A stretch of DNA of 64,000 nt from Georgenia sp. TF02-10 (lineage in GTDB: Bacteria > Actinomycetota > Actinomycetes > Actinomycetales > Actinomycetaceae), in contig NZ_CP094289.1 in assembly GCF_022759505.1 (NCBI RefSeq), positions 1,922,001-1,986,000 on the forward strand, read 5' to 3'. The position numbers and the translations under genes were made by a program. Every line of letters begins with the position of its first letter. The stretch's first letter is position 1. Of the stretch, positions 49,425 through 57,826 are shown in pieces. The notes beneath the pieces are model-generated. The model ran no database searches. It saw only the letters and a program-made list of their open reading frames with translations, and had not been told where the DNA came from.

Positions 49425-49756
49425 GGCGACTCTCCTCACCTCGCGCGAGCCCACCACGGCTCCCTCGCGCGGCGGGCAGTCACCGACAGGTTCCCATGCC
49501 GGGAGGCTCCGGCGTGGGCTGTTCGTCCCGCCAGCGTCTGGCCGGCGCATGACGGCGCCGCGCCACCCCGCACCGGCCGGCGCACTACGGCGCCGCGTCA
49601 CCCCGACCGGTCGCCACCCGGCCCGGCCGCTCCGAGCCGGGCCACCCCCGCACGTGACCACGAGGCTCCGGCCGGCGCCCGGCTCCGGTGGTGCGCCGGC
49701 CCCGGCCGGGTCATCGTGGGGGGCCGGACATCCCGTTCCCGAGCTGCAGGAGCACC
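49425..49756. repeat. Intergenic region with a 35-bp imperfect repeat (49540-49609)
   Basis: The 332-bp divergent gap between the UspA and GlgC-like starts carries two tandem copies of a 35-bp unit beginning GGCCGGCGCA at 49540 and 49575, each with the core ACGGCGCCGCG. No gene is supported. It must contain both promoters, but I see no confident -35/-10 pair. Confidence 0.6.
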
Positions 49757-50989
49757 ATGGCCCCGACCCGCACGTTGCTCGTCGTCCTCGCCGGCGGTGC
49801 CGGCGGCCGGCTGGAGACGCTCACCGACCACCGCGCCAAGCCCGCGCTGCGGTTCGCCGGCAGCCACCGCCTGGTGGACTTCCCGCTGGCGCACGCGGCG
49901 AACTCGGGCATCGCCGACGCCTGGGTGGTGGAGCAGTTCTTCCCCGAGTCGATCAACGTCCACCTCGCCGGCGGCCGGCCCTGGGACCTGGACCGGACCC
50001 GGGGCGGCCTGCAGCTCCTCGGCCCGCACCAGGGCGACGAGCGGGAGGGCTGGCACGCCGGGACGGCCGACGCGCTGTGGCGCAAGGCGGAGGCGGTCCG
50101 CGCGGACGACCCGGAGGTTGTGCTGGTCGCCTCGGCCGACGCCGTCTACCGGATGGACTACGCGGACGTCGTCGCCCACCACCTGGCGTCCGGGGCGGCG
50201 GTGACGATGGTGACCACGCGGCTGGGCGGGGACGTCTCGCGCTACGGCGTGGTCCAGGTGTCCGACGGCCGCATCACCGACTACGCCTACAAGCCGGAAC
50301 GGCCGGCGAGCGACCTGGTGACCACCGAGGTCTTCGCGTTCCGGCCCGACGCCCTGCTCACCACCCTGGAGGAGGTCCACCGGGCGCACGGCGCCGGGCC
50401 GAGCGGACTGGGCGACCTGGGGGACCACGTCCTGCCCGCGCTGGTGGCCGACGGCGACGCGGTGGAGTTCCGGCACGACGGGTACTGGCGGGACGTCGGC
50501 ACCGTGCCGGCCTACTGGCAGGCCCACCTGGACTGGCTCCGCGACCCGCCGTTCGACCTGGACGACCCGGCCTGGCCCATCGCCACCCGCGGGCTGCACA
50601 GCGCCGCCGCCCGGGTGCACGCCGAGGCGGAGGTCGTGGACTCCCTGCTCGCCCCCGGCGCCGTGGTGGAGGGCACGGTGCGCCGCAGCGTGGTGTCCCC
50701 CGGGGCGTACGTCGCGCCCGGCGCGGTCGTCAGCGAGAGCGTCCTCCTGGACGGGGTGCGGGTGGAGAGCGGTGCCCGCGTGCACCGGGCGGTCGTGGAC
50801 GAGCGCGCCCGGGTCGGTGGCCGGGCGCAGGTCGGGGAGGACGACGACGACGCCGAGGTGACGCTGCTCGGCGCCGGGGCGGTGGTGCCGGAGGACGGAC
50901 GGGTGCCGGCGGGCGGGCGCTACCCCGACCCGGACGCTGAGCCGGAGGCGGACGCGGAGCCGGACGGGGACGGCCGGGCCCACCGGTAG
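49757..50989 (+). CDS. Glucose-1-phosphate adenylyltransferase-like nucleotidyltransferase (GlgC family)
   Basis: 410 residues from an ATG with CAGGAG upstream. TLLVVLAGGAGGRLETLTDHRAKPAL is the nucleotide-binding loop of sugar nucleotidyltransferases. WHAGTADALWRKAE and VVLVASADAVYRMDY resemble GlgC, as do YWRDVGTVPAYWQAHLDW and the C-terminal left-handed beta-helix repeats (VVDSLLAPGAVVEGTVRRSVVSPGAYV). GlgC makes ADP-glucose for glycogen. The loop reads GGAGGRLETL rather than the usual GGxGxRLxPLT, and the DH in the active site reads SADAVYRMDY, so a relaxed or different sugar-phosphate specificity is possible. The last ~25 residues are acidic. It is divergent from uspA. Confidence 0.82.
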   Translation: MAPTRTLLVVLAGGAGGRLETLTDHRAKPALRFAGSHRLVDFPLAHAANSGIADAWVVEQFFPESINVHLAGGRPWDLDRTRGGLQLLGPHQGDEREGWHAGTADALWRKAEAVRADDPEVVLVASADAVYRMDYADVVAHHLASGAAVTMVTTRLGGDVSRYGVVQVSDGRITDYAYKPERPASDLVTTEVFAFRPDALLTTLEEVHRAHGAGPSGLGDLGDHVLPALVADGDAVEFRHDGYWRDVGTVPAYWQAHLDWLRDPPFDLDDPAWPIATRGLHSAAARVHAEAEVVDSLLAPGAVVEGTVRRSVVSPGAYVAPGAVVSESVLLDGVRVESGARVHRAVVDERARVGGRAQVGEDDDDAEVTLLGAGAVVPEDGRVPAGGRYPDPDAEPEADAEPDGDGRAHR

Positions 50990-51037
50990 GGTTGGCGGGC
51001 AGCTCCCGCCGCACCGGCCCCACTCGAGGAGTCTCGT

Positions 51038-51886
51038 TTGCCGTCCAGGACCTGGTCGACCCAGACCGAGCTCGGCGCCACGTTCGGGCTCACCGCCCGG
51101 GAGATCGGCACCCACCTGACCGCGCTCGGCCTCAAGGACGGCTCGCGCGCCACCGACCGGGCCCTCGCGGAGGGCCTGGCGAGCGCGCGCACGCTGCGCG
51201 ACGGCACCCCGTTCCACGTCTGGCGCACTGACGCCGTCACCAGCCTGCTGGAGGAGCGTGGGCTGACCCCTCAGGCGGGCAGCGGAGGCCCGACGGCGGC
51301 GGGCGGGCCCGGGTTGTCGGCGACCGCCGGTAGGCCGGCCGGCGCAGGCGGAACGGCCGCAGCCACCGCGGCCACTCGCGGTGTGACGCGCGGGACCGGC
51401 CGCGACGGCGCGGCCACGGTCCCGGACGCCCGGTACGACAAGGTCATCGCCACCGACGGGTCCGCGCTGGGCAACCCGGGGCCGACTGGTTGGGCCTGGG
51501 TGGACCAGACAACGGGGGAGAGCGAGTCCGGCGGGCTGGCGCACGGCACCAACAACGTCGGCGAGCTCCTCGCGCTGCTGCGCGCCCTGCAGCACGCCGG
51601 CCCGGACGGCGATCTGCTCGTCCGAGCAGACTCGCAGTACGTCATCAACACCGTGACGAAGTGGGCGCGCGGGTGGCAGCGCCGCGGCTGGCGCAAGGCC
51701 GACGGCAAGGTGCCCGAGAACCTCCAGCTGATCCAGGACATCCTCGCCCTGCTCGACGCCCGCACCGGCCGGACGGACTTCGAGTGGGTGCGCGGGCACG
51801 CCGGCGACGTGCACAACGAGCGCGCCGACGCGCTCGCGGTCGCGGCAGCGAAGGCGGCCGCAGTGGCCGACGCCGTGCGCGGCTGA
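51038..51886 (+). CDS. Ribonuclease HI with an N-terminal extension
   Basis: 282 residues from a TTG at 51038 preceded by GAGGAG. Residues 1-75 form a helix-rich domain (TELGATFGLTAREIGTHLTALGLKD, reminiscent of a small winged-helix/antirepressor-like domain). A Gly/Ala linker leads to the RNase H domain: VIATDGSALGNPGPTGWAWV (first Asp), NNVGELLALLRALQ (Glu), LLVRADSQYVINTVTKW (Asp) and VRGHAGDVHNERADALA (final Asp). The DEDD set is complete. It cleaves RNA in RNA-DNA hybrids in the cytoplasm. The N-terminal domain is not the usual HBD type. Confidence 0.9.
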   Translation: MPSRTWSTQTELGATFGLTAREIGTHLTALGLKDGSRATDRALAEGLASARTLRDGTPFHVWRTDAVTSLLEERGLTPQAGSGGPTAAGGPGLSATAGRPAGAGGTAAATAATRGVTRGTGRDGAATVPDARYDKVIATDGSALGNPGPTGWAWVDQTTGESESGGLAHGTNNVGELLALLRALQHAGPDGDLLVRADSQYVINTVTKWARGWQRRGWRKADGKVPENLQLIQDILALLDARTGRTDFEWVRGHAGDVHNERADALAVAAAKAAAVADAVRG

Positions 51887-52075
51887 CGGCGAGAATGCGC
51901 CGCCGTTCTTGGGGCGGGGACCTGCCCTCGGCGTGACCCATGGCCTGACTCGGCTTGACCGAACTGTCTGACGAACGGCTGGGCCGCCGGTCAGCGGACT
52001 CGTCGGCTCAGATGCTTGTCCACAAGTGTCGCCGAACCTCTGGTGTTGAGCATGGTCGGCTACTACCGTCGCCGC

Positions 52076-52696
52076 ATGGCCGTGGGCGGCAGGCAACGGG
52101 GCACCGTTGCGGCAGCGTGCACCGCGCTGGTCCTGGGAGCCTTGCTCGGTTGCTCCCGGGAGCCTGCCGCTGCCCCGGCGCCGACCGAAACGAGCAGTTC
52201 GCAGACGTCGGCGGGCACGGACTCCCCGAGCCCCGAGCCCACCGTTACTCGGCCAGAGGTGGAGAAGCCGGAGCGGCCAGGGGCTATGGAGCGCGACGAC
52301 GTCGAGGGCGCGAAGGCCGCCGCCCTGTACGCCCTGCGACTGCTCCCGTACGCCTACATCACGGGGGATCTCGCCGACTGGAACGCGATGTCGCGGGAAG
52401 GCTGCAAGTTCTGCGCGAGCGTGACCGAAGATGTCACCAACCTCCACCGGGACGGCGGGTACTCGACCGGCTCCGACATCGTCGTCGAGTACGTCGACGG
52501 GCGTCCCCCGTCTGGCGGCCGAGAGTACTTCGAGATTCTGATTGAAGGAACCGTCATGCCGTCGGTCAACGTAGGTGGGGACGGTGCAGTGTTGGAGGAG
52601 TTCGAGGAAGGCAGGCTGACGTTCTTCGTTGCCGTCAGCCGCGTAAACAACTCTTGGGTCATCTATGGAGTAGACACGGAGGACCCAGATGAGTGA
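52076..52696 (+). CDS. DUF6318 family lipoprotein
   Basis: 206 residues from the ATG at 52076. A signal peptide TVAAACTALVLGALLGC with lipobox ALLGC is followed by a Thr/Ser/Pro linker. The conserved part AALYALRLLPYAYITGDLADW, then MSREGCKFCASVTEDVTNL (two Cys close together) and WVIYGVDTEDPDE are typical of DUF6318, a secreted, NTF2-like family of actinobacteria. TACCGT lies 6 nt before the ATG with no Shine-Dalgarno, so the start is probably leaderless; in-frame starts further upstream are rejected. The stop overlaps the next start (52689). Confidence 0.85.
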   Translation: MAVGGRQRGTVAAACTALVLGALLGCSREPAAAPAPTETSSSQTSAGTDSPSPEPTVTRPEVEKPERPGAMERDDVEGAKAAALYALRLLPYAYITGDLADWNAMSREGCKFCASVTEDVTNLHRDGGYSTGSDIVVEYVDGRPPSGGREYFEILIEGTVMPSVNVGGDGAVLEEFEEGRLTFFVAVSRVNNSWVIYGVDTEDPDE

Positions 52697-53177
52697 GCGC
52701 CACGCCACCGGTCGCGGGCGTCACCATGCTGTTTCCACGCTCATCGCTGTTTCATTCCTGGCTGGTCCGTCATCGTTCGCAGCGACTGCCATGGAGGTCC
52801 CCCCGCCACAGCCTGAGACGCAAATGCAATACAGGTCACGCGCGAATGATGATGGTATAAATGTTGATGGGTTTTCACGGTCGCACCGTCCTCCCGTACA
52901 GGTGCCGGTAGGGCCCCGAGGGCGGCCTGACGGGGCCGCGACCCGGGTCGGGAACGTACACGTGCCGAGCAACGGCCCTGGTTCGGGCGGCGGCGTCGAT
53001 TCCGGTACCGGTGGCGCGGGCGCCGGCGGAACAGGCGGTGGTGGTGGGGACTGCTACGAGTACGTCCCGCTGCCCTCGGGGGACAAGCGGGTGGATTTCT
53101 CCCGGTGCGGCGGTGATCAGGCGGGGCAACGGACGGTGATCAGCCCGACGGCGCCGGCGCCGCCCGAGCGTCGGTGA
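52689..53177 (+). CDS. Secreted low-complexity protein of unknown function
   Basis: 162 residues; the start overlaps the DUF6318 stop by 8 bp. A signal peptide-like N-terminus (HHAVSTLIAVSFLAGPSSFA) precedes a Gly/Pro/Ser-rich body and the short motif GDCYEYVPLPSGDKRVDFSRC. It ends in a GTGA overlap with the PKD-domain gene. Codon use around 52740-52870 is less GC-rich than neighbours. The three genes look like one unit for export. Not recognised. Confidence 0.65.
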   Translation: MSERHATGRGRHHAVSTLIAVSFLAGPSSFAATAMEVPPPQPETQMQYRSRANDDGINVDGFSRSHRPPVQVPVGPRGRPDGAATRVGNVHVPSNGPGSGGGVDSGTGGAGAGGTGGGGGDCYEYVPLPSGDKRVDFSRCGGDQAGQRTVISPTAPAPPERR

Positions 53178-53689
53178 CGGCCCCCGCCCCGCCAGGCGCG
53201 CCGGCGGCCCCGGCCCCGCCGGCGCCGCCGCCGGTCGTGGTCACCGCGCAGGACCTCCAGCGGCTGCCGATCGCCCCGGGCACGGTCTCGGTCCAGCCGG
53301 ACCGTGGGTGGGTGCTGGTCAACATCGACACCATCGTCTTCACCGATGCCACCCCGCAGGTGCTGGACACGGTCGTGCTGGGCACCCCGGTCCGGGTCGG
53401 GGTCAGCCCGGTGGACTACACCTGGGACTTCGGCGACGGCTCCGCCCCGGTGACCACCACCGTGCCCGGGGCGCCGTACCCGAACCACACGGTGGCCCAC
53501 ACCTACACCCGGGCAGCAGAGGCGGTCAGCGTGGGACTGACCGTCCGCTGGAGCGGGCAGTTCGAGGTGAACGGCTCGGGGGTCTGGCAGCCGGTCCAGG
53601 GCACCGCAGTGACTACCGCCGTCTCCGCGCCGTTCGACGTGCGCACCGTCACTGTCAGCCTCACCGACGGCAGTCTTCCCGACCACTGA
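53174..53689 (+). CDS. PKD-domain protein
   Basis: 171 residues from a GTG overlapping the previous stop. A Pro/Ala-rich start is followed by TAQDLQRLPIAPGTVSVQPDRGW, then the PKD core DYTWDFGDGSAPVTT and NHTVAHTYTRA. PKD domains are Ig-like folds of secreted or surface proteins. There is no signal peptide of its own. Since the previous gene has one and the two overlap by GTGA, they may act together, or may be halves of what is one longer secreted protein in relatives. Confidence 0.8.
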   Translation: MTAPAPPGAPAAPAPPAPPPVVVTAQDLQRLPIAPGTVSVQPDRGWVLVNIDTIVFTDATPQVLDTVVLGTPVRVGVSPVDYTWDFGDGSAPVTTTVPGAPYPNHTVAHTYTRAAEAVSVGLTVRWSGQFEVNGSGVWQPVQGTAVTTAVSAPFDVRTVTVSLTDGSLPDH

Positions 53690-53896
53690 CCCACCGGCTG
53701 GCACGGCATGGGGACAACCAGCCACGAGCCCACCTGCGCGGGTTACACGAGCGCACCTGCGCGGGTTGTAGGCATTTCGCAAGCGCTGAGCAGGTGCGCG
53801 CCGCCACGACGCGCACCCGCACTGTCGCGAGCCAAATGAGGGCAGTTGACTGTTGTCGTTATTGCCCTGCAGTCATGCGCCGCAGGGCGCCACCCT

Positions 53897-54205
53897 TCAC
53901 TCCTGCCGCTGGCGCTCCTGCAGGTCGACCCAGGACCCGTCCGGCTGCCTGAGCTGGGGGCGGCTGAGCTCGCCGTACATACCGGAGTGGATACGGACCG
54001 TGATCTCGGTGCCGTCCGGCAGGCTGGCGCGAAGGTCCTTGTCGCCGTAGAACACCCGGGAGGAGTCCGCGAGTTCGCCGTCGACCCGTAGCCGCGGCCG
54101 GTTGAGCACCATTAGCTTCTTGTCGAACTCGAGCTCCACGTCGTGACCACCGGTTGACCCGCCGAAGTAGCGGGTCTGGTAGCTCAGGTCGATGTTCTCG
54201 GACAC
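53897..54205 (-). CDS. Conserved small protein of unknown function
   Basis: 102 residues from a GTG with AGAGGAG 5 nt upstream (SENIDLSYQTRYFGGSTGGH). It has an even mix of beta-type segments: DVELEFDKKLMVLNRPRLRV, SSRVFYGDKDLRASLPDG and TEITVRIHSGMYGELSRPQLR. No signal peptide or membrane segment. Not recognised. It stands alone on the minus strand between the PKD gene and a region with gene remnants. Confidence 0.65.
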   Translation of the reverse strand: MSENIDLSYQTRYFGGSTGGHDVELEFDKKLMVLNRPRLRVDGELADSSRVFYGDKDLRASLPDGTEITVRIHSGMYGELSRPQLRQPDGSWVDLQERQRQE

Positions 54206-54558
54206 GGGCGTCTCCTCTGCGTCGTTGGTTCAGCGTCGAGAACATAGCGCGGTGGACGCGCTACCGCGCGCGTTGGGCTGACGCGTGCGAACTCCGGTGA
54301 GCAGGACCGGGGAAGCCGCCCGGGCATCATCACCTCGCGCACCCGCAGATGCGCACCGTCGGCCTTCAGGATCGGCTGCGTCGCGGCGATCGGCGTGCCG
54401 GCCTGGCCGCACCATCGGCGCCTGCGGCTGACCGCCGTCGTCGCCGTCGTCCCGGTCACCGGCCAAGCCGCCGTCGCCGTGGTCACCCGTCAGGGACACC
54501 TCTTGGCGCCGCCGGTCGGCCCGTGATGGCGCCGCCGATCCACCCTTGGCGCCGCGGG
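54206..54558. other. Intergenic region without supported gene
   Basis: 353 bp. Frames on both strands are open for up to about 100 codons but lack ribosome-binding sites and recognisable protein. Near 54500-54560 the motif TGGCGCCGC recurs three times, each followed by GGTC or GATC, giving a degenerate repeat next to the permease remnant. Confidence 0.5.
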
Positions 54559-54728
54559 TCACCCCTTGGCTGCCCCGCCCAGGCCCGCGCTCTGCAGGAA
54601 CAGCCGCTGGAAGAGGGCGAAGAGGATGACCGGGATGACCGTCGCGATCACTAGCGCGGCGAGGAAGATGCCGAGGTCGGTGGTGGCCTCGATCGAGGGC
54701 AGGCGCACCGACAGCAGCTGGACCGCGA
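54559..54728 (-). pseudogene. C-terminal remnant of a MalG-type sugar ABC permease
   Basis: Minus-strand reading from about 54728 to the TGA at 54561-54559 gives IEATTDLGIFLAALVIATVI followed by PVILFALFQRLFLQSAGLGG and a final AAKG, the last helix and tail of MalG-type carbohydrate permeases. The rest of the gene is missing; the fragment abuts the stop of the LLM oxidoreductase gene at 54729. This is a deletion scar of a lost sugar transporter. Confidence 0.8.
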
Positions 54729-55718
54729 TCAGCGCAGCGCCGGCATGACCTCGCGCTCGAAGAGCTCGATCGACTCGGTGGTGTAGGCCGCGTCGGGGAA
54801 GTAGAAGATCCCGTAGGCCAGGCCCTGCTCGCGCAGCGCGCCGAGCTTCTCCACGATCTGCTCAGGGGTGCCGTAGGCGGGCAGGTCGCGGAACCCGCGG
54901 AGCTCGCGGGCGACGGCGTCGGCGTCCATGTGGGCGCTGAGCCGGGCCTCGAGCTGGGCGAGCTTGCCCCGGACCTCCGCCTCGTCCCGGCCGATGGTGA
55001 CGTTGAAGTTCGCCGAGCGGGTGATCTGGTCGAAGTCGGTGCCCTCGGCCGCGCAGTGCTCGCGCAGGACCGCGCTCTTGCGGGCGAACACCTCGGGTGT
55101 GCCGTCGAAGTTGGTGTAGCGGGCGTGCCGGGCGGCGATCCGCAGGGTCACCTTCTCCCCGCCGCCGGCGACCCACAGCGGGATCCCGCCCGGCTGCAGG
55201 GGCAGCGGGCGGCACAGGGCGCCGTCGACGTCGTAGTGCTCGCCGTGGAAGGTGACCACGCCCTCGCGCCAGGCCTGCTCGAAGATCTGCACGCCCTCGG
55301 CCAGCATCGCCAGGCGCTGCCCGGCGCGGGGGAAGCCGTACCCGTAGGCCCGCCACTCGTGCTCGTACCAGCCGGCGCCGATCCCCATCTCCAGCCGCCC
55401 GCCGCTGACGTGGTCGACGGTGGCGGCCACCTTGGCCAGGTACATCGGGTTCCGGTAGCCCATGCAGGTGCACATCTGTCCCAGCCGCACCCGGTCGGTG
55501 ACGGCCCCGAGCGCCGCCATGAGCGACCAGGCCTCGTGGGTCGCCTCCTCGCTCGGCACCGGGCTGGTGTGGAAGTGGTCGTAGACCCACAGGGACTCCC
55601 ACAGGTCGCCGCCGTCGACCCGGCGGGCGAGGCCGGACATCACCGGCCAGTGCTGGGAGTCGTCGATCCCGGCCAGGTCGAACCGCCAGCCCTGGGGCAG
55701 GAAGAGGCCAAAGCGCAT
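54729..55718 (-). CDS. LLM-class flavin-dependent oxidoreductase (F420-type)
   Basis: 329 residues from the ATG at 55718 with GGAG 7 nt upstream; a TTG/ATG 12 nt earlier is less likely. RFGLFLPQGWRFDLAG at the start, WVYDHFHTSPVPSEEATHEAWSL, VRLGQMCTCMGYRNPMYLAKVAATVDHVSGGR and GIGAGWYEHEWRAYGYGFP are the luciferase-like fold and the coenzyme F420/FMN pocket. YGTPEQIVEKLGALREQGL is the usual C-terminal motif. In actinobacteria such enzymes usually use F420. The substrate is unknown. Its 3' end lies against the permease remnant. Confidence 0.9.
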   Translation of the reverse strand: MRFGLFLPQGWRFDLAGIDDSQHWPVMSGLARRVDGGDLWESLWVYDHFHTSPVPSEEATHEAWSLMAALGAVTDRVRLGQMCTCMGYRNPMYLAKVAATVDHVSGGRLEMGIGAGWYEHEWRAYGYGFPRAGQRLAMLAEGVQIFEQAWREGVVTFHGEHYDVDGALCRPLPLQPGGIPLWVAGGGEKVTLRIAARHARYTNFDGTPEVFARKSAVLREHCAAEGTDFDQITRSANFNVTIGRDEAEVRGKLAQLEARLSAHMDADAVARELRGFRDLPAYGTPEQIVEKLGALREQGLAYGIFYFPDAAYTTESIELFEREVMPALR

Positions 55719-55943
55719 GCGTTTCTCCAATGTCCAGCCGCGGCCGCAGGTCCGGCCGCGGAGAAGCTCACCCTAGCCACGCCCGTGGGGCACCGGCCGG
55801 TCGGAGCCGGCCACGCCCATGGACCGGTCTCGGCGGTCGGTGCGCGGTCGGTAGGTCACCGCGCGGTCTCGGTCCGCCGTCGGCAGGTCACGGACCGGTC
55901 TCAACGGCCGGTCGGCCACCCGGTGCTGCGTACCCTGGGAGCC

Positions 55944-56546
55944 GTGAGCACGCAGCCCGCGGGACGCGCCGCGCCCGCCCGGGCCGAGCGCGTCTGGACC
56001 GTCCCGAACGCCATCTCCGCGGCCCGGCTGGTGCTCGTCCCCGTCTTCGCCGTCCTCATCTTCACCGAGCGGGACCTCGCCGCCCTGGTCGTGCTGGTCG
56101 TGGCCGGCGCCAGCGACTGGGTCGACGGCGTCATCGCCCGCCGCTTCGACCAGGTCAGCCGGCTGGGCCAGCTCCTCGACCCCGCCGCCGACCGCCTCTT
56201 CATCTTCGTCACCATCGTCGGCCTGGGCTGGCGCGACATCATCCCGTGGTGGCTCGTCGTCGTCATCGCCGCCCGGGACCTGCTGCTGCTCGCGCTGCTG
56301 CCGGTGCTGACCCGGTACGGCTACGGGCCGCTCCCGGTCCACCTCGCCGGCAAGGCCGGGACCTTCGCGCTCCTCTACGCCTTCCCCCTGCTCCTGCTCG
56401 CCGGCGCACCCGGCGTGCTCGGGCACGTCGCCTGGACCGTCGGCTGGGCCAGCGCGCTGTGGGGCGTGGGGCTGTACTGGTTCGCCGCCCTGCTGTACGC
56501 GGAGCAGGTGGTACGGATCGTCCGGTCTCACCGCGCGGGCACGTGA
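55944..56546 (+). CDS. CDP-alcohol phosphatidyltransferase (PgsA-like)
   Basis: 200 residues from a GTG at 55944. VWTVPNAISAARLVLVPVFAVL opens the protein. The catalytic motif is SDWVDGVIARRFDQVSRLGQLLDPAADR, i.e. D-x2-D-G-x2-A-R-x8-G-x3-D-x3-D, complete. Four or five further helices follow. These membrane enzymes transfer a phosphatidyl group from CDP-diacylglycerol; position at the head of a DUF881/sbp/DUF881 operon matches Rv1822 (pgsA2) in mycobacteria. TACCCT lies 7 nt before the GTG with no clear Shine-Dalgarno spacing, so the start may be leaderless. Confidence 0.9.
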   Translation: MSTQPAGRAAPARAERVWTVPNAISAARLVLVPVFAVLIFTERDLAALVVLVVAGASDWVDGVIARRFDQVSRLGQLLDPAADRLFIFVTIVGLGWRDIIPWWLVVVIAARDLLLLALLPVLTRYGYGPLPVHLAGKAGTFALLYAFPLLLLAGAPGVLGHVAWTVGWASALWGVGLYWFAALLYAEQVVRIVRSHRAGT

Positions 56547-57493
56547 CCGGGCCCCCGCAGCCGGGCCAGGCCCCGCCCCCGGCGGGCTCCGGCGCCGCCG
56601 CCGGACCGGGCCCGGCCGCCGGCGCCGGGGGTGCCGCCGGTGGCGCGGGCGACGGCGCGGCCGCCCGTCCCGGGCGGCGGCCGGACGAGTCGATGTCGCT
56701 GCTCCGCGACCTGCTGGACAACCCCCTGGACGCGGGGTACCTGGTCGAGCGGGGCGACCGCGCCCGGGCGCCGGCACCGGCGTGGCGCAAGGTGCTGATC
56801 GTGCTCGCCTGCGCCGTCATCGGGGCCGGTGCGGTGTGGTCCGCCAAGGCGCTGCGCCCGGCGCAGGCCGCGACGACGGCGCGGGCGGTCCTGCTCGAGC
56901 AGATCGAGGACCGCACCGCGCACGGCCGGGACCTGGGCGAGGCCAACGCCAACCGCCAGGCCGAGATCGAGCGGCTGCGCGACGCGGGCCTGGCCGGGCT
57001 GGCCCCGGACCGGCTGGAGCGCCTGCGCCACCTCGGCGTGGCCGCCGGCTCCGCCCGGGTCCGCGGCCCGGGCATCACCATCACCCTGACCGACTCCCGC
57101 AACGCCACCTCCGGCGCGCCCGGCGCGGAGGAGCAGCGGGTGAAGGACGTGGACCTGCAGGTGCTGGTCAACGCCCTGTGGTCGGCCGGGGCGGAGGCGA
57201 TAGCCGTCAACGGCGAGCGGCTGGGGCCGATGAGCGCGATCCGGGCGGCCGGCCAGACGGTCCTGGTCAACCTCGTGCCGGTGGTCTCGCCCTACCAGGT
57301 GACGGTGGTGGGGGACCCCGCCGACCTGCAGACCGGGCTGGCGCGCACCGCCGCCGCCACCCACCTCGGCGTCCTGCGCACCACCTACGGCATCACCGTG
57401 GAGGTCGCCCCGGCGGAGGACCTCGAGCTCGACGGCGCCCCGGCGCAGTCACTCCGCCACGCCGTCCCGGCCGGATCAGGAAGGATGGGGTAG
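56543..57493 (+). CDS. DUF881 family membrane protein (first copy)
   Basis: 316 residues; the GTG overlaps the previous stop (GTGA). About 50 residues of Pro/Gly/Ala precede MSLLRDLLDNPLDAGYLVERGDRA. One membrane helix follows (KVLIVLACAVIGAGAVWSAKAL), then a coiled-coil-like segment (LEQIEDRTAHGRDLGEANANRQAEIERL) and the DUF881 domain (VRGPGITITLTDSRNA, LQVLVNALWSAGAEAIAVNGERL). The domain is outside the cell. It corresponds in order to Rv1823. Envelope- or division-associated; no enzymatic role known. Confidence 0.9.
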   Translation: MTGPPQPGQAPPPAGSGAAAGPGPAAGAGGAAGGAGDGAAARPGRRPDESMSLLRDLLDNPLDAGYLVERGDRARAPAPAWRKVLIVLACAVIGAGAVWSAKALRPAQAATTARAVLLEQIEDRTAHGRDLGEANANRQAEIERLRDAGLAGLAPDRLERLRHLGVAAGSARVRGPGITITLTDSRNATSGAPGAEEQRVKDVDLQVLVNALWSAGAEAIAVNGERLGPMSAIRAAGQTVLVNLVPVVSPYQVTVVGDPADLQTGLARTAAATHLGVLRTTYGITVEVAPAEDLELDGAPAQSLRHAVPAGSGRMG

Positions 57494-57826
57494 GTGCTCG
57501 CAGTCATCGGTCTGCTGATCGGGGTCGTCGCCGGGGTGGCCCTCGAGCCGACGGTGCCCCAGGCGGTGCAGCCCTACCTGCCCATCGCCCTCGTCGCCGC
57601 CCTCGACGCGCTCTTCGGCGCGGTCCGGGCCCGGCTCGACGGCGTCTTCGACGACCGCGTCTTCGTCGTCTCCTTCATCTTCAACGTCCTCGTCGCCGCC
57701 CTCATCGTCTTCCTCGGCGACCAGCTGGGCGTGGGCTCGCAGCTGAGCACCGCCGTCGTCGTCGTGCTCGGGATCCGCATCTTCTCCAACGCCGCCGCCA
57801 TCCGCCGGCACATCTTCAAGGCATGA
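57494..57826 (+). CDS. DUF1290 small basic protein (sbp)
   Basis: 110 residues from a GTG directly after the previous stop. Three helices: VIGLLIGVVAGVALEPTVP, YLPIALVAALDALFGAVRARLDG and FVVSFIFNVLVAALIVFLGDQLG. LSTAVVVVLGIRIFSNAAAIRRHIFKA is the conserved end. It matches Sbp/Rv1824, a gene almost always between two DUF881 genes. Integral membrane protein of unknown role. Confidence 0.93.
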   Translation: MLAVIGLLIGVVAGVALEPTVPQAVQPYLPIALVAALDALFGAVRARLDGVFDDRVFVVSFIFNVLVAALIVFLGDQLGVGSQLSTAVVVVLGIRIFSNAAAIRRHIFKA

